Shown here in pieces: positions 8,617 to 21,372 of a DNA stretch of 64,000 bases (positions within the stretch are counted from its first letter, which is position 1; each line of letters opens with the position of its first letter). A model generated the notes under the pieces. That model was not told the DNA's origin and made no database searches. It saw nothing but the letters and a program-made list of their open reading frames with translations. This DNA comes from Mycobacterium sp. GA-1199 (lineage in GTDB: Bacteria; Actinomycetota; Actinomycetes; Mycobacteriales; Mycobacteriaceae): positions 42,368 through 106,367 of the forward strand of contig NZ_LQIX01000014.1 in NCBI RefSeq assembly GCF_001500045.1, given 5' to 3'. The position numbers and the translations under genes were made by a program.

Positions 8617-8633
8617 TCACAATAGTGTTGTGA
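8617..8633. promoter_or_regulatory. Candidate SufR operator overlapping the suf promoter and start codon
   Basis: Perfect inverted repeat TCACAA (8617–8622), spacer TAGTG, TTGTGA (8628–8633). The left arm contains the probable -10 hexamer CACAAT (8618–8623), six bases before the GTG at 8630, and the right arm contains the start codon itself. SufR repressors are known to bind inverted repeats in the suf promoter when they carry an Fe-S cluster. Here binding would block transcription directly at a leaderless start. Confidence 0.7.
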
Positions 8634-9340
8634 AATTCAGTCCGGAGGCAGGAGCCGATCGCCACACGCGTGGTGCGATCGTGCAATTGCTGCTCGAATC
8701 CGGACCGATCACCGCCGGTGAGATCGGCGAACAGCTCGGAATTTCCGCTGCGGGCGTGCGTCGCCACCTCGACGCATTGATCGAGGCCGGCGACGCGCAG
8801 GCCAGCGCGGCGGCGGCCTGGCAGCACACCGGCCGCGGCAGGCCGGCGAAGCGGTATCGGCTCACCGCGGCGGGTCGTGCCAAGCTCGGCCACGCCTACG
8901 ACGACCTGGCCGCCGCGGCCATTCGTCAGCTCCGCGAGATCGGCGGCGACGACGCCGTGCGGACGTTCGCGCGGCGACGTATCGACGGGATCCTCGCGGG
9001 AGTAACCGAAGGCCCCGATGACGTTGTATCCAAAGCCGACCGGGTGGCCGACGCACTGACCAAGGCCGGCTACGCGACCAGTGTGACTTCGGTGACACCG
9101 GCGCCTGGATCAATCCACGGAATCCAGTTGTGTCAGCATCACTGTCCGGTCTCACATGTCGCGGAGGAGTTCCCCGAGTTGTGCGAGACCGAGCGTGAGG
9201 CCTTCGCGGAGATTCTGGGAACGCACGTGCAGAGGCTCGCCACCATCGTCAACGGCGACTGCGCCTGCACAACGCACGTACCGCTGGTCGAGAAGATCAG
9301 TGCTTCAGCCCCAACTAGCAAGCAAGGAGCGTCGAGATGA
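8630..9340 (+). CDS. sufR: SufR, Fe-S-cluster-sensing repressor of the suf operon
   Basis: A DeoR/ArsR-like winged-helix protein of 236 aa. The HTH is [21 protein letters not shown] (about residues 30–50); the sensor half contains Cys168, Cys172, Cys185 and a C-terminal CAC pair (211/213), candidates for [4Fe-4S] ligation as shown for SufR of mycobacteria and cyanobacteria. When holo it represses suf transcription; cluster loss under iron limitation or nitric oxide derepresses it. The stop overlaps the sufB ATG (ATGA), so it is the first gene of the operon and autoregulated. Confidence 0.93.
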   Translation: MKFSPEAGADRHTRGAIVQLLLESGPITAGEIGEQLGISAAGVRRHLDALIEAGDAQASAAAAWQHTGRGRPAKRYRLTAAGRAKLGHAYDDLAAAAIRQLREIGGDDAVRTFARRRIDGILAGVTEGPDDVVSKADRVADALTKAGYATSVTSVTPAPGSIHGIQLCQHHCPVSHVAEEFPELCETEREAFAEILGTHVQRLATIVNGDCACTTHVPLVEKISASAPTSKQGASR

Positions 9341-10782
9341 CGACGACACCTGAAGTCCACAAGGTAGGCGAGCCGCTCAGCCAGGATGAGGCGATCGCCT
9401 CGCTGAGCCGGTACGGCTACGGCTGGGTGGACTCTGACGTCGCGGGCGCCAGCGCACAGCGCGGGTTGTCCGAGGCGGTGGTTCGCGACATCTCCGCGAA
9501 GAAGAACGAGCCGCAGTGGATGCTCGACATCCGACTGAAGGCACTGCGCACCTTCGACAAGAAGCCGATGCCGAACTGGGGCTCCAACCTCGAGGGCATC
9601 GACTTCGACAACATCAAGTACTTCGTGCGGTCCACCGAGAAGCAGGCCGCCACGTGGGACGACCTGCCCGAGGACATCCGCAACACCTACGACAAACTGG
9701 GCATCCCGGAGGCGGAGAAGCAGCGACTGGTCTCGGGTGTCGCGGCCCAGTACGAGTCGGAGGTGGTTTACCACCAGATCCGCGAGGACCTGGAGGCGCA
9801 GGGCGTCATCTTCCTCGACACAGACACCGCGCTGCGTGAGCACCCGGACATCTTCAAGCAGTACTTCGGCACCGTGATCCCGGCCGGCGACAACAAGTTC
9901 TCCGCGCTGAACACGGCGGTCTGGTCGGGTGGTTCGTTCATCTACGTCCCGCCCGGTGTGCACGTCGACATCCCGCTGCAGGCCTACTTCCGGATCAACA
10001 CCGAGAACATGGGCCAGTTCGAGCGCACGCTGATCATCGTCGACGAGGGTGCCTACGTGCACTACGTCGAGGGCTGCACCGCGCCCATCTACAAGAGCGA
10101 CTCGTTGCACTCCGCGGTCGTGGAGATCATCGTCAAGTCCGGCGGTCGCTGCCGCTACACGACTATCCAGAACTGGTCGAGCAACGTCTACAACCTGGTC
10201 ACCAAGCGGGCCCGGGCCGAGGCCGGCGCGACGATGGAGTGGGTCGACGGCAACATCGGCTCCAAGGTCACCATGAAGTACCCCGCGGTGTGGATGACCG
10301 GTGAGCACGCTCGCGGTGAGGTGCTCTCGGTGGCGTTCGCCGGCGAAGGGCAGCATCAGGACACCGGCGCCAAGATGCTGCACCTGGCGCCCAACACGTC
10401 GAGCAACATCGTGTCCAAGTCCGTCGCCCGCGGCGGCGGTCGCGCCTCCTACCGCGGCCTGGTCCAGGTCAACAAGGGTGCCCACGGATCGCGGTCGAGC
10501 GTGAAATGCGATGCGCTGCTTGTCGATACAATCAGCCGCTCCGACACCTACCCCTACGTCGACATCCGCGAGGACGACGTGACGATGGGCCATGAGGCCA
10601 CCGTATCCAAGGTCAGCGAGGATCAGCTGTTCTATCTGATGAGCCGCGGCCTGACCGAGGACGAGGCGATGGCGATGGTGGTGCGCGGCTTCGTCGAGCC
10701 GATCGCCAAGGAGCTTCCGATGGAGTACGCGCTGGAGCTCAACCGGCTGATCGAGCTGCAGATGGAAGGGGCTGTGGGCTAA
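9337..10782 (+). CDS. sufB: Fe-S cluster assembly scaffold SufB
   Basis: Core subunit of the SufBC2D complex where Fe-S clusters are built. It is 481 aa, uninterrupted, with the beta-helix core ([33 protein letters not shown]) and C-terminal [22 protein letters not shown]. In M. tuberculosis SufB carries an intein; here the residues run through without insertion, so this allele is intein-free. It overlaps sufR by four bases, and sufD starts one base after its stop codon. Confidence 0.96.
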   Translation: MTTTPEVHKVGEPLSQDEAIASLSRYGYGWVDSDVAGASAQRGLSEAVVRDISAKKNEPQWMLDIRLKALRTFDKKPMPNWGSNLEGIDFDNIKYFVRSTEKQAATWDDLPEDIRNTYDKLGIPEAEKQRLVSGVAAQYESEVVYHQIREDLEAQGVIFLDTDTALREHPDIFKQYFGTVIPAGDNKFSALNTAVWSGGSFIYVPPGVHVDIPLQAYFRINTENMGQFERTLIIVDEGAYVHYVEGCTAPIYKSDSLHSAVVEIIVKSGGRCRYTTIQNWSSNVYNLVTKRARAEAGATMEWVDGNIGSKVTMKYPAVWMTGEHARGEVLSVAFAGEGQHQDTGAKMLHLAPNTSSNIVSKSVARGGGRASYRGLVQVNKGAHGSRSSVKCDALLVDTISRSDTYPYVDIREDDVTMGHEATVSKVSEDQLFYLMSRGLTEDEAMAMVVRGFVEPIAKELPMEYALELNRLIELQMEGAVG

Positions 10783-11975
10783 GTGAGTTCCCCTCTGCAG
10801 ACAGCGGTCGAAGGGACACCAGCCGGGTCGGCACTCAACAAGGGCGAGATCTTCACCTCCTTTGACGTGAACGCCTTCGAGGTGCCCGGCGGCCGCGACG
10901 AGATCTGGCGGTTCACGCCGTTGAAGCGCCTGCGCGGGCTGCACGACGGTTCCGCCGTCGCCACCGGCAACGCACGCATCACCGTGAGGGAGTGCCCCGG
11001 TGTCAGCGTCGAAACGGTCGGTCGCGGCGACGAGCGGCTCGGCCAGGGTGGTGTGCCCGCCGACCGTGTTGCCGCACAGGCGTATTCGTCGTTCGACACC
11101 GCCACCATCGTCACGGTGGGCCGTGACACCGAGGTCGCCGAACCGATCGAGATCGACATCGACGGCCCCGGGGAGGGCGCGGTGGCCTACGAGCATCTAC
11201 AGATCCGCGTCGAGGAGCTTTCGCGCGCGATCGTCGTCGTGGACCTGCGTGGCAGTGGGACCTACGCCGACAACGTCGAGATCATCGTCGGCGATTCGGC
11301 AGGCCTCGGGGTGATCTGGATCGCCGACTGGGCCGATGACACCGTGCACGTCAGCGCGCATCACGCCCGCCTCGGCAAGGATGCCGTGCTCGGCCACGTG
11401 AACGTGACGCTCGGCGGGGACGTGGTGCGGACGACGGCCACGGTTCGGTTCACCGGACCCGGCGGCGACGCAAAGATGCTCGGCACCTACTTCGCCGACG
11501 ACGGCCAGCACTTCGAGTCGCGGCTACTGGTCGACCACGCGCATCCGAACTGCAAGTCCGATGTGCTGTACAAGGGTGCGCTGCAAGGTGATCCGGCATC
11601 CAATCGGCCCGATGCGCATACCGTGTGGGTCGGAGACGTGTTGATCCGCGCGGAGGCCACCGGCACCGACACCTTCGAGGTGAACCGCAACCTGCTGCTC
11701 ACCGACGGCGCTCGGGCCGACTCGGTGCCCAACCTCGAGATCGAGACGGGCGAGATCATCGGCGCCGGACACGCCAGTGCCACCGGGCGTTTCGACGACG
11801 AGCAGTTGTTCTATCTGCGGGCCCGCGGCATTCCCGAGGATCAGGCGCGGCGTTTGGTGGTGCGCGGCTTTTTCAACGAGATCATCGCCAAAATCGCCGT
11901 GCCCGCGGTGCGCGAGCGCCTCACCGAAGCCATCGAACGAGAACTAGCGATCACGGAATCGAGAACAACCCAATC

Positions 11976-11979
<4 letters not shown>
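10783..11979 (+). CDS. sufD: Fe-S cluster assembly protein SufD
   Basis: Paralogue of SufB and partner in SufBC2D; SufD supports iron acquisition for the nascent cluster. The 398-aa translation ends with the family-typical GHASATGRFDDEQLFYLRARGIPEDQARRL split over residues about 335–365, which mirrors the SufB C-terminus. The GTG start directly follows the sufB TAA with no spacer, and the stop TGA lies within the ATGA that begins sufC. Translational coupling should keep B, D and C near stoichiometric. Confidence 0.95.
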
Positions 11980-14002
<2,023 letters not shown>

Positions 14003-14003
14003 C

Positions 14004-14462
14004 GTGCGGCTGGATCAGATCTATCAGGAAGTGATCCTCGATCACTACAAGCGCCCGCACAACCGTGGATTGCGCGAGCCGTACGGCGCTCAGGTCCATC
14101 ACGTCAACCCGACGTGTGGCGACGAGGTGACGCTGCGGGTGACGCTGTCCGACGACGGTGAGCAGGTGGTCGACATCTCCTATGACGGGCAGGGCTGTTC
14201 GATCAGCCAGGCCTCGACATCGGTGCTGACCGATCAGGTGATCGGCCAGAGCGTCGGTGACGCACTGAAAACCGTCGCCGCATTCAGCGAGATGATCTCC
14301 TCGCGCGGGACCATCGAGGGCGACGAGGACGTCATCGGGGACGGCATCGCGTTCGCCGGCGTCGCGAAGTACCCGGCGCGGGTCAAGTGCGCGTTGCTGG
14401 GGTGGATGGCTTTCAAAGATGCACTGTCGCAGGCATCGGAGAGATTTCAGGAGGCAGGATGA
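14004..14462 (+). CDS. sufU: SufU, zinc-dependent sulfurtransferase partner of SufS
   Basis: IscU-like fold, 152 aa. The zinc and sulfur ligands Cys38 and Asp40 (NPTCGD), Cys65 (GQGCSIS) and Cys129 (RVKCALLGW) are all present. The insertion between the second and third ligand that distinguishes SufU from IscU is visible as the GTIEGDEDVIGD region. The start is GTG at 14004, one base after the sufS stop; the frame is open upstream but homology starts at (M)RLDQIYQEVI. It accepts persulfide sulfur from SufS. Confidence 0.95.
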   Translation: MRLDQIYQEVILDHYKRPHNRGLREPYGAQVHHVNPTCGDEVTLRVTLSDDGEQVVDISYDGQGCSISQASTSVLTDQVIGQSVGDALKTVAAFSEMISSRGTIEGDEDVIGDGIAFAGVAKYPARVKCALLGWMAFKDALSQASERFQEAG

Positions 14463-14806
14463 GTGACGCCGCAGTGCCCAACGAGGAACTGTTGTTCGAT
14501 CTCGAGGAGGCGATGCGCGACGTCGTCGACCCCGAGCTCGGTATCAACGTCGTCGATCTGGGCCTGGTCTACGGGATCAACGTCGAGCAGGGGGAGCAGG
14601 GCAAGGTCGCGTTGATCGACATGACGCTGACCTCGGCCGCCTGTCCGCTCACCGATGTGATCGAGGACCAGTCGCGCACAGCGCTGGTCGGCGCGGGGCT
14701 GGTCAACGAGCTGAAGATCAACTGGGTGTGGAACCCGCCGTGGGGGCCGGACAAGATCACCGAGGACGGCCGCGAGCAGTTGCGCGCGTTGGGTTTCACC
14801 GTCTAG
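14459..14806 (+). CDS. sufT: SufT-like metal-sulfur cluster assembly factor (MIP18/DUF59)
   Basis: A 115-aa MIP18-family protein with the conserved core VVDPELGINVVDLGLVY and the cysteine motif TSAACPLTD, ending in the usual WNPPWGPDKI. SufT-type proteins help Fe-S carrier or target maturation. The start lies in an ATGA shared with the sufU stop, behind the SD-like CAGGAGGCAGG. It is the last coupled gene of the seven-gene suf operon. Confidence 0.9.
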   Translation: MSDAAVPNEELLFDLEEAMRDVVDPELGINVVDLGLVYGINVEQGEQGKVALIDMTLTSAACPLTDVIEDQSRTALVGAGLVNELKINWVWNPPWGPDKITEDGREQLRALGFTV

Positions 14807-14851
14807 CTCAAGCTTCGGGTCTGGCCCACGACGGCCTCGTGGAGTCAGCCT

Positions 14852-16246
14852 TTGAATCACGGCGGGCACAAATCTGTGCCGCCGTCGCCGAATCGACAAT
14901 TGTCGAATCTCGTGTCTTCGGCGACAGATGTCTCACCCGAACCCGCACGCGCGCTGATCGATTCGACGGCGGACGCGTCGAGGGTCCGCACCGCGCTGGT
15001 CGCCAGCCTCGTCGGAACCACGATCGAGTGGTACGACTTCTTTCTCTATGCGACCGCGGCGAGCCTGGTGTTCAACCAAGCATTCTTCCCCGATCAGAGC
15101 TCTCTGGTCGGGACGCTGTTGTCCTTCGCGACGTTCGCGGTCGGGTTCATCGTGCGCCCGATCGGCGGGTTCGTGTTCGGCCACGTCGGCGACCGGATCG
15201 GCCGGAAGAAGACACTGGCGCTCACCATGGTCCTGATGGGCGGTGCGACCGCTCTGATGGGGGTGCTGCCCACCGCCGCCCAGATCGGGGTGCTCGCGCC
15301 CATCCTGCTGGTACTCCTGCGCGTCGTACAAGGTTTCGCGCTCGGCGGCGAATGGGCCGGGGCAATCTTGCTCGCCGTCGAACACAGTCCGGCGCATCGG
15401 CGTGGCTTCGCGGGCAGCGTGCCTCAAGTCGGTCTTGCGCTTGGGCTCGCACTGGGCACCGGCGTGTTCGCGCTGCTCCAAATCGCCCTGCCCGAGGATG
15501 CCTTCGAGTCATACGGCTGGCGGATCGCGTTCTTGTTCAGCATCGTGCTGGTGGTCTTCGGTTTCATCGTGCGATGGAAGGCGACCGAGACACCGGCCTT
15601 CGAGAAGGTGCGCGACGAGGACGACCGCTCGGCAGCGCCGCTGCGTGACGTGTTCCGTCGTCCCGCGCTGCGCAATACGGTGCTGGGACTGTTGTCGCGG
15701 TGGGGCGAGGGCGCGGCTTTCAATACATGGGGTGTATTCGCGATCTCGTATGCGACCGGAACACTGAAGCTGGAGCGGGTTCCGGTGCTCATCGCCGTCA
15801 CGGTTGCGGCGCTGCTGATGGCCGCGCTGCTGCCCGTCTCGGGATTGCTGACCGACCGGTTCGGGGCGCGAGCCGTGTACGCGAGCGGACTCGTTGCCTA
15901 CGCCGTCGCGGTTTTCCCGGTGTTCGCGTTGTTCAACACCGGCAGCATGACCGCCTACGCGCTCGGAATGTTGGTGGTGTTCGGCGTGATCCACGCGTGG
16001 TTCTACGGCGCCCAGGGCACGCTCTACGCGTCGCTGTATCCGGCACGTATCCGCTACACCGGGCTGTCGACGGTGTATCAGCTCTCGGGCGTCTACGCGT
16101 CGGGTCTGACCCCGCTGATCCTGACCGCGTTGATCGCCGCCACGAATCAGTCGCCGTGGTTGGCGTGCACCTACCTCGTGGTGACAGCCGCGATCAGCGT
16201 GGTGGCCACATTGCTGCTGCGCCCGAAGGCATTGACGGAGATCTGA
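14852..16246 (+). CDS. MHS-family metabolite:proton symporter (MFS)
   Basis: A twelve-TM major facilitator protein. The MHS/ShiA-type signature IEWYDFFLYATAASLVF occurs at the first helix; the MFS loop 2–3 motif is GHVGDRIGRKKTLALTM, and GGEWAGAILLAVEHSP is the MHS loop 4–5 motif. Such carriers move carboxylates, shikimate, proline/betaine or related compounds; the substrate is not predictable here. The start is uncertain: TTG at 14852 gives 464 aa, while GTG at 14912 (VSSATDVSPE) also leaves the whole membrane domain. It interrupts the suf–trxA neighbourhood. Confidence 0.83.
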   Translation: MNHGGHKSVPPSPNRQLSNLVSSATDVSPEPARALIDSTADASRVRTALVASLVGTTIEWYDFFLYATAASLVFNQAFFPDQSSLVGTLLSFATFAVGFIVRPIGGFVFGHVGDRIGRKKTLALTMVLMGGATALMGVLPTAAQIGVLAPILLVLLRVVQGFALGGEWAGAILLAVEHSPAHRRGFAGSVPQVGLALGLALGTGVFALLQIALPEDAFESYGWRIAFLFSIVLVVFGFIVRWKATETPAFEKVRDEDDRSAAPLRDVFRRPALRNTVLGLLSRWGEGAAFNTWGVFAISYATGTLKLERVPVLIAVTVAALLMAALLPVSGLLTDRFGARAVYASGLVAYAVAVFPVFALFNTGSMTAYALGMLVVFGVIHAWFYGAQGTLYASLYPARIRYTGLSTVYQLSGVYASGLTPLILTALIAATNQSPWLACTYLVVTAAISVVATLLLRPKALTEI

Positions 16247-16259
16247 GACGGCTGAGCAT

Positions 16260-16976
16260 TCACCGCAGATGCTCACCGAAAAACGCGAAGATGCGCTGCC
16301 ACGCGTCTTCCGCCTCGGGCGCCGAGTAGGACATTCTGGCGATCGATTGAATCACCTTCAACGGACCTCGAGTTTCGAGATCGTTCATGAAGCAGTGGCC
16401 GACGTCGCGATACTCCTTGATATCTCGTGGCACATCGCCGTCGGCGAGAAGAGCATCGAGTTTGGCCGCTGCTCCTTTGAGCATCAAGTCACGGGCGCCA
16501 TAGCTGGCCACAGTCGGGCACGACTTCGCTAGATTCGACACGTCTTTCGGCCAATCGCCGTAATTCGGTGCGGAGGCAGCGAACAATTCGCGCGGAGCAA
16601 GCACCAGGCAGAATCCCCCGCCCATGCAGAACCCGACGACCCCCACTTTCCCTGTGCACTGGTCATCGGAGACCAAGCGGTGGCGGGCTGCGATGATGTC
16701 GTCGACCGCCTCCCCTTCACCGTTTCGCAGCGCCTGAAACGTACGCACGATGCAGACGATCTTGTTGCCTCGATGGAACAGCCACGGCGCTATCGACAGG
16801 TATCCGTTGGAGGCAAAGCGGTCGGTGATTCGCACGATATCGCGGGTCATGCCGAACCCCTCGTGCAAGACGACGACGCCCGGCCACGGGCCGAGGCCGA
16901 GCGGTGTGGCGAGATACGCCGGCACTGGGCCTGCCGGAGCGGGGAAGGTGGTGTTGGTATTCGGCATTGCCGACAT
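16260..16976 (-). CDS. Dienelactone hydrolase family protein
   Basis: An alpha/beta hydrolase of 238 aa. The nucleophile elbow is GFCMGGG (Cys nucleophile as in dienelactone hydrolases), a Glu in LHEGFGM corresponds to the DLH-specific residue near the active site, and the C-terminal YGARD and DVGHCFM supply the acid and His of the triad. The physiological substrate is unknown. The ATG at 16974–16976 is convergent in neither direction: the next gene diverges 40 bp away. Confidence 0.85.
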   Translation of the reverse strand: MSAMPNTNTTFPAPAGPVPAYLATPLGLGPWPGVVVLHEGFGMTRDIVRITDRFASNGYLSIAPWLFHRGNKIVCIVRTFQALRNGEGEAVDDIIAARHRLVSDDQCTGKVGVVGFCMGGGFCLVLAPRELFAASAPNYGDWPKDVSNLAKSCPTVASYGARDLMLKGAAAKLDALLADGDVPRDIKEYRDVGHCFMNDLETRGPLKVIQSIARMSYSAPEAEDAWQRIFAFFGEHLR

Positions 16977-17016
16977 TGTCGTACGAAGACATGGACGAAG
17001 AGCTCAGAATGATCTC

Positions 17017-17547
17017 GTGGTCACGGTCCCGGCGTTCGTCTGGCGGGGCGGGTTCGGACGGCGCGCGCTGTTGATCGGCGGTTGCGTCGGGCTCTGCCTC
17101 GGCGTCCTCGCATGGCTCGATTCCGGCTTCCTCCTCAGCGCTGTCATCGTCACGGTGGTCGTCGGCACGTTCTACGGCATCTGGATGGCGCGCCGGATGA
17201 ACCGGTACTGGCCGGGTTCGAGAGAGCTCTCGGGTCAGGAGCGGGTCGCGGTCGTGCGCGCGGTACGAAGCGGGGTCCACCTGACCGATTCCCGGCTGGC
17301 GGGGCCAGAAGTCGATTACGCGAGGGGGTTGTGCGCCGCAGCGGAAGAGGCCCGTCCACTGCGGTGGGTGTTGGTCATCGCACTCGTCGTCGCGCTGGGT
17401 GCGGCGGTCTGGGACGCCTTTTTCGGATCCTGGGGTAACGCGGTCGCATCCGCCATCTACCTGGTCGCACTGCTCGTTGAGCTGTTCTGGTGGCCGCGAC
17501 GGCAATCCCAACTGCTGGCCCGCGCCCGTAGCCTCGATGCGGTATGA
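17017..17547 (+). CDS. Small membrane protein of unknown function
   Basis: A 176-aa protein with two closely spaced hydrophobic segments near the N-terminus (ALLIGGCVGLCLGVLAWL and SAVIVTVVVGTFYGIWMA) and two near the C-terminus (WVLVIALVVALGAAV, ASAIYLVALLVELFWW). The middle (SGQERVAVVRAVRSGVHLTD) is soluble. The GTG at 17017 is preferred: CAGAAT ends six bases before it, and upstream in-frame sequence is antisense to the hydrolase gene. Its last four bases overlap the next gene (ATGA), so the two are probably co-expressed. No family recognised. Confidence 0.75.
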   Translation: MVTVPAFVWRGGFGRRALLIGGCVGLCLGVLAWLDSGFLLSAVIVTVVVGTFYGIWMARRMNRYWPGSRELSGQERVAVVRAVRSGVHLTDSRLAGPEVDYARGLCAAAEEARPLRWVLVIALVVALGAAVWDAFFGSWGNAVASAIYLVALLVELFWWPRRQSQLLARARSLDAV

Positions 17548-18176
17548 GCCATCCTTACGTCGCCACCCGCCGTCAACTGCGTGGTGTGGCAGAAAGCCTG
17601 ATCGCGGGCCCCCAATACCGGTCCGCGGGCACAATCAGGCTCGCGGTGCGCCCCGACGGCTTCGCCGCCGTCGCGTTACCCCTGTCCGTGCACGGCACCG
17701 ACCTGGTCTTCCAGGACGGCAGCGTTGCGCTGGCCGGCCGCGTCGCGGCCATCGCCGAGGCGGCCGGCGTGGTGGCCGGACCACCGGAGGGCGTCTACCG
17801 GATCGTCGACCCGTTGCCCGCCCACGCCGAGCTCACACTCGATCCCGATGCCGCGGCGTGGCTCCAGCGCGCCCACTACGCGGGCGGATATGCCCTCAAA
17901 CATGTTCTGCCGCAGCAGCATCCGACACTGTGGCCGGAGCATTTCGACGTCGCCGCTGTCGAGGACGAGGTGAACTACGGGGTCTCGGCCGGTGACGAAA
18001 CCCACCCGACGCCGTACGCCTACGTCGGGCCGTGGCAGAAGCGGAGGGGACCGTTCTGGAATGCGCCGTTCGGAGCTCTCTACCCACTGGACGCGGCTCA
18101 CGATGTCGACACATTGGCCGCCCTGGTCACCGAGTTCTTCGAGCGCGGCCGTACTGAACTGGGTATCCGCCCGTAG
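17544..18176 (+). CDS. Conserved hypothetical protein
   Basis: A 210-aa soluble protein without a recognised domain. Visible features are an N-terminal MSHPYVATRRQLRGVAESLIAG helical region, a beta-rich middle and an aromatic-rich stretch (YAYVGPWQKRRGPFWNAPFGALYPL) near residue 160, followed by a C-terminal helix (TLAALVTEFFERGRTEL). The composition is that of the host genome. Translation is coupled to the preceding membrane protein through ATGA. Confidence 0.75.
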   Translation: MSHPYVATRRQLRGVAESLIAGPQYRSAGTIRLAVRPDGFAAVALPLSVHGTDLVFQDGSVALAGRVAAIAEAAGVVAGPPEGVYRIVDPLPAHAELTLDPDAAAWLQRAHYAGGYALKHVLPQQHPTLWPEHFDVAAVEDEVNYGVSAGDETHPTPYAYVGPWQKRRGPFWNAPFGALYPLDAAHDVDTLAALVTEFFERGRTELGIRP

Positions 18177-18216
18177 GCTGGGAACACAGAGCTGACCATC
18201 AGCGTTAGGAATCAAC

Positions 18217-18582
18217 GTGGCTACCCAAGACATCACCGCCGAACAATTCAACGACACCATCAACGACAACGAGATCGTGCTGGTGGACTTCTGGGCGTCG
18301 TGGTGTGGCCCGTGTAAGGCGTTCGCCCCCACATTCGCAGCGTCCTCCGAACAACACCCCGACGTCGTGTACGCCAAGGTCGACACCGAGGCGGAGCAGG
18401 CGCTGGCCGCCGCGGCCGACATCCGGTCCATCCCCACGCTGATGGCGTTCAAGCAGGGCAAGCTGGTGTTCAACCAGGCAGGCGCGTTGCCGCCCGCGGC
18501 CCTGGAGGAACTGGTCCAGCGCGTCAAGGAGTTCGACATCGACGCGGCGATCGCCGCGCAGGACAACGGCCAGCCGGAGTGA
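18217..18582 (+). CDS. trxA: Thioredoxin
   Basis: A 121-aa thioredoxin fold with the active site FWASWCGPCKAF (Cys30 and Cys33) and the cis-proline in IRSIPTLMAF. It is cytoplasmic, reduces disulfides and is recycled by thioredoxin reductase elsewhere. A GTG start follows the SD-like TTAGGAATC. A likely -10 TAGGCT lies at 18174–18179 on the stop codon of the preceding gene, giving a leader of about 30 nt. It occupies the Rv1470 position. Confidence 0.93.
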   Translation: MATQDITAEQFNDTINDNEIVLVDFWASWCGPCKAFAPTFAASSEQHPDVVYAKVDTEAEQALAAAADIRSIPTLMAFKQGKLVFNQAGALPPAALEELVQRVKEFDIDAAIAAQDNGQPE

Positions 18583-18596
18583 ACCTCCGCACGCGA

Positions 18597-18602
18597 TAGC
18601 GT
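18597..18602 (+). promoter_or_regulatory. Leaderless -10 element of echA12
   Basis: TAGCGT ends exactly six bases before the GTG at 18609, and no Shine-Dalgarno sequence precedes that codon. This is the spacing expected when transcription starts on the first base of the start codon. Confidence 0.5.
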
Positions 18603-18608
18603 GCATGC

Positions 18609-19445
18609 GTGAGCGAGCACGCAGAGACCGAGCAGAGCAACTTCGTCCTGGTCGACCGGCCGCGACCCGGCGTCGCACTGGTGACGTTGAACCGCCCCGA
18701 GCGAATGAACTCCATGGCGTTCGACGTCATGGTTCCGCTCAAGAAGGTGCTCGACGAGCTGACCTACGACAACTCCGTGCGGGCGGTCGTGCTCACTGGC
18801 GCCGGCCGCGGATTCTCGTCGGGCGCCGACCACAAGTCGGCCGGTTCGGTGCCGCACATCGACGGTTTGACCCGGCCGACGTTCGCGCTGCGCTCGATGG
18901 AAGTGCTCGACGACGTCATCCTCGCCCTGCGCAAAATGCACCAGCCGGTCATCGCGGCGGTCAACGGTGCCGCGATCGGCGGGGGCCTGTGCCTGGCGTT
19001 GGCCTGCGATATCCGCGTAGCGGCCGACGGTGCCTACTTCCGCGCGGCCGGCATCAACAACGGCCTGACCGCCAGCGAGCTCGGACTGTCCTATCTGCTT
19101 CCGCGCGCCATCGGCACGTCACGGGCGTTCGAGCTGATGCTGACCGGCCGCGACGTCGCCGCCGCAGAAGCCGAACGCATCGGCCTGGTGTCGCGCGCCC
19201 TGCCCGACGACCAGCTACTCGAGGTTTGCTACCAGATGGGGGAGCGCATCGCGGCGTTCTCCCGGCCCGGAATCGAGTTGACCAAGCGCACACTTTGGAG
19301 TGGACTGGACGCCGGTAGCCTGGAAGGGCACATGCAAGCCGAGGGCCTCGGACAACTGTTCGTCCGTTTGCTCACCGCCAACTTCGAAGAAGCGGTGGCA
19401 GCGCGCGCCGAAAAACGAGACCCCGAATTCACCGATGACAAGTAA
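18609..19445 (+). CDS. echA12: Enoyl-CoA hydratase/isomerase family protein EchA12
   Basis: A 278-aa crotonase-fold protein. LTGAGRGFSSGADHKSAG forms the first half of the oxyanion hole, and VNGAAIGGGLCLALACDIRVAA the second. ELGLSYLLPR contains the position of one catalytic acid; the second crotonase Glu region (AAINNGLTASELG) is present in modified form, so hydratase and isomerase activities cannot be told apart. Likely role in fatty-acid or lipid CoA metabolism. The start is GTG, probably leaderless. Confidence 0.9.
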   Translation: MSEHAETEQSNFVLVDRPRPGVALVTLNRPERMNSMAFDVMVPLKKVLDELTYDNSVRAVVLTGAGRGFSSGADHKSAGSVPHIDGLTRPTFALRSMEVLDDVILALRKMHQPVIAAVNGAAIGGGLCLALACDIRVAADGAYFRAAGINNGLTASELGLSYLLPRAIGTSRAFELMLTGRDVAAAEAERIGLVSRALPDDQLLEVCYQMGERIAAFSRPGIELTKRTLWSGLDAGSLEGHMQAEGLGQLFVRLLTANFEEAVAARAEKRDPEFTDDK

Positions 19446-19457
19446 GGACCGCCCAGC

Positions 19458-21086
<1,629 letters not shown>

Positions 21087-21180
21087 TCCAGAACGCGAAG
21101 CGTTTGGTCATTTTCAAGCGTCGTGTGTAACCGCTTCCTACGCTGGGTATCCGTCGGGGCATCGAAGCGGGGAGGTGCTG

Positions 21181-21372
21181 ATGAAGAAGCTGGACAAGTC
21201 GAGAGACCAGTTGCTGAACGAGTTGCGGAGTGCTTACGAGGGTGGGGCAAGTATCCGTACTCTGGTCGCGTCCACGGGACGCTCGTACGGTTCCATCCAC
21301 AGCATGCTGCGTGAGTCGGGTACGACGATGCGCAGCCGTGGGGGTCCGAACCACCGCAGCAGGCGCCGCTAG
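21181..21372 (+). CDS. Small helix-turn-helix DNA-binding protein (Rv1473A-like)
   Basis: A 63-aa basic protein consisting of one HTH: LRSAYEGGASIRTLVASTGRSYGSIHSMLRE, with a C-terminal basic tail (MRSRGGPNHRSRRR). The ATG at 21181 is preferred over the GTG at 21175 because GGGAGG (21170–21175) sits five bases ahead. A -10-like TACGCT at 21139–21144 would give a leader of about 30 nt. Small proteins of this kind act as nucleoid-associated or local regulators; target unknown. Its stop codon shares CTAG with the convergent acnR. Confidence 0.85.
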   Translation: MKKLDKSRDQLLNELRSAYEGGASIRTLVASTGRSYGSIHSMLRESGTTMRSRGGPNHRSRRR

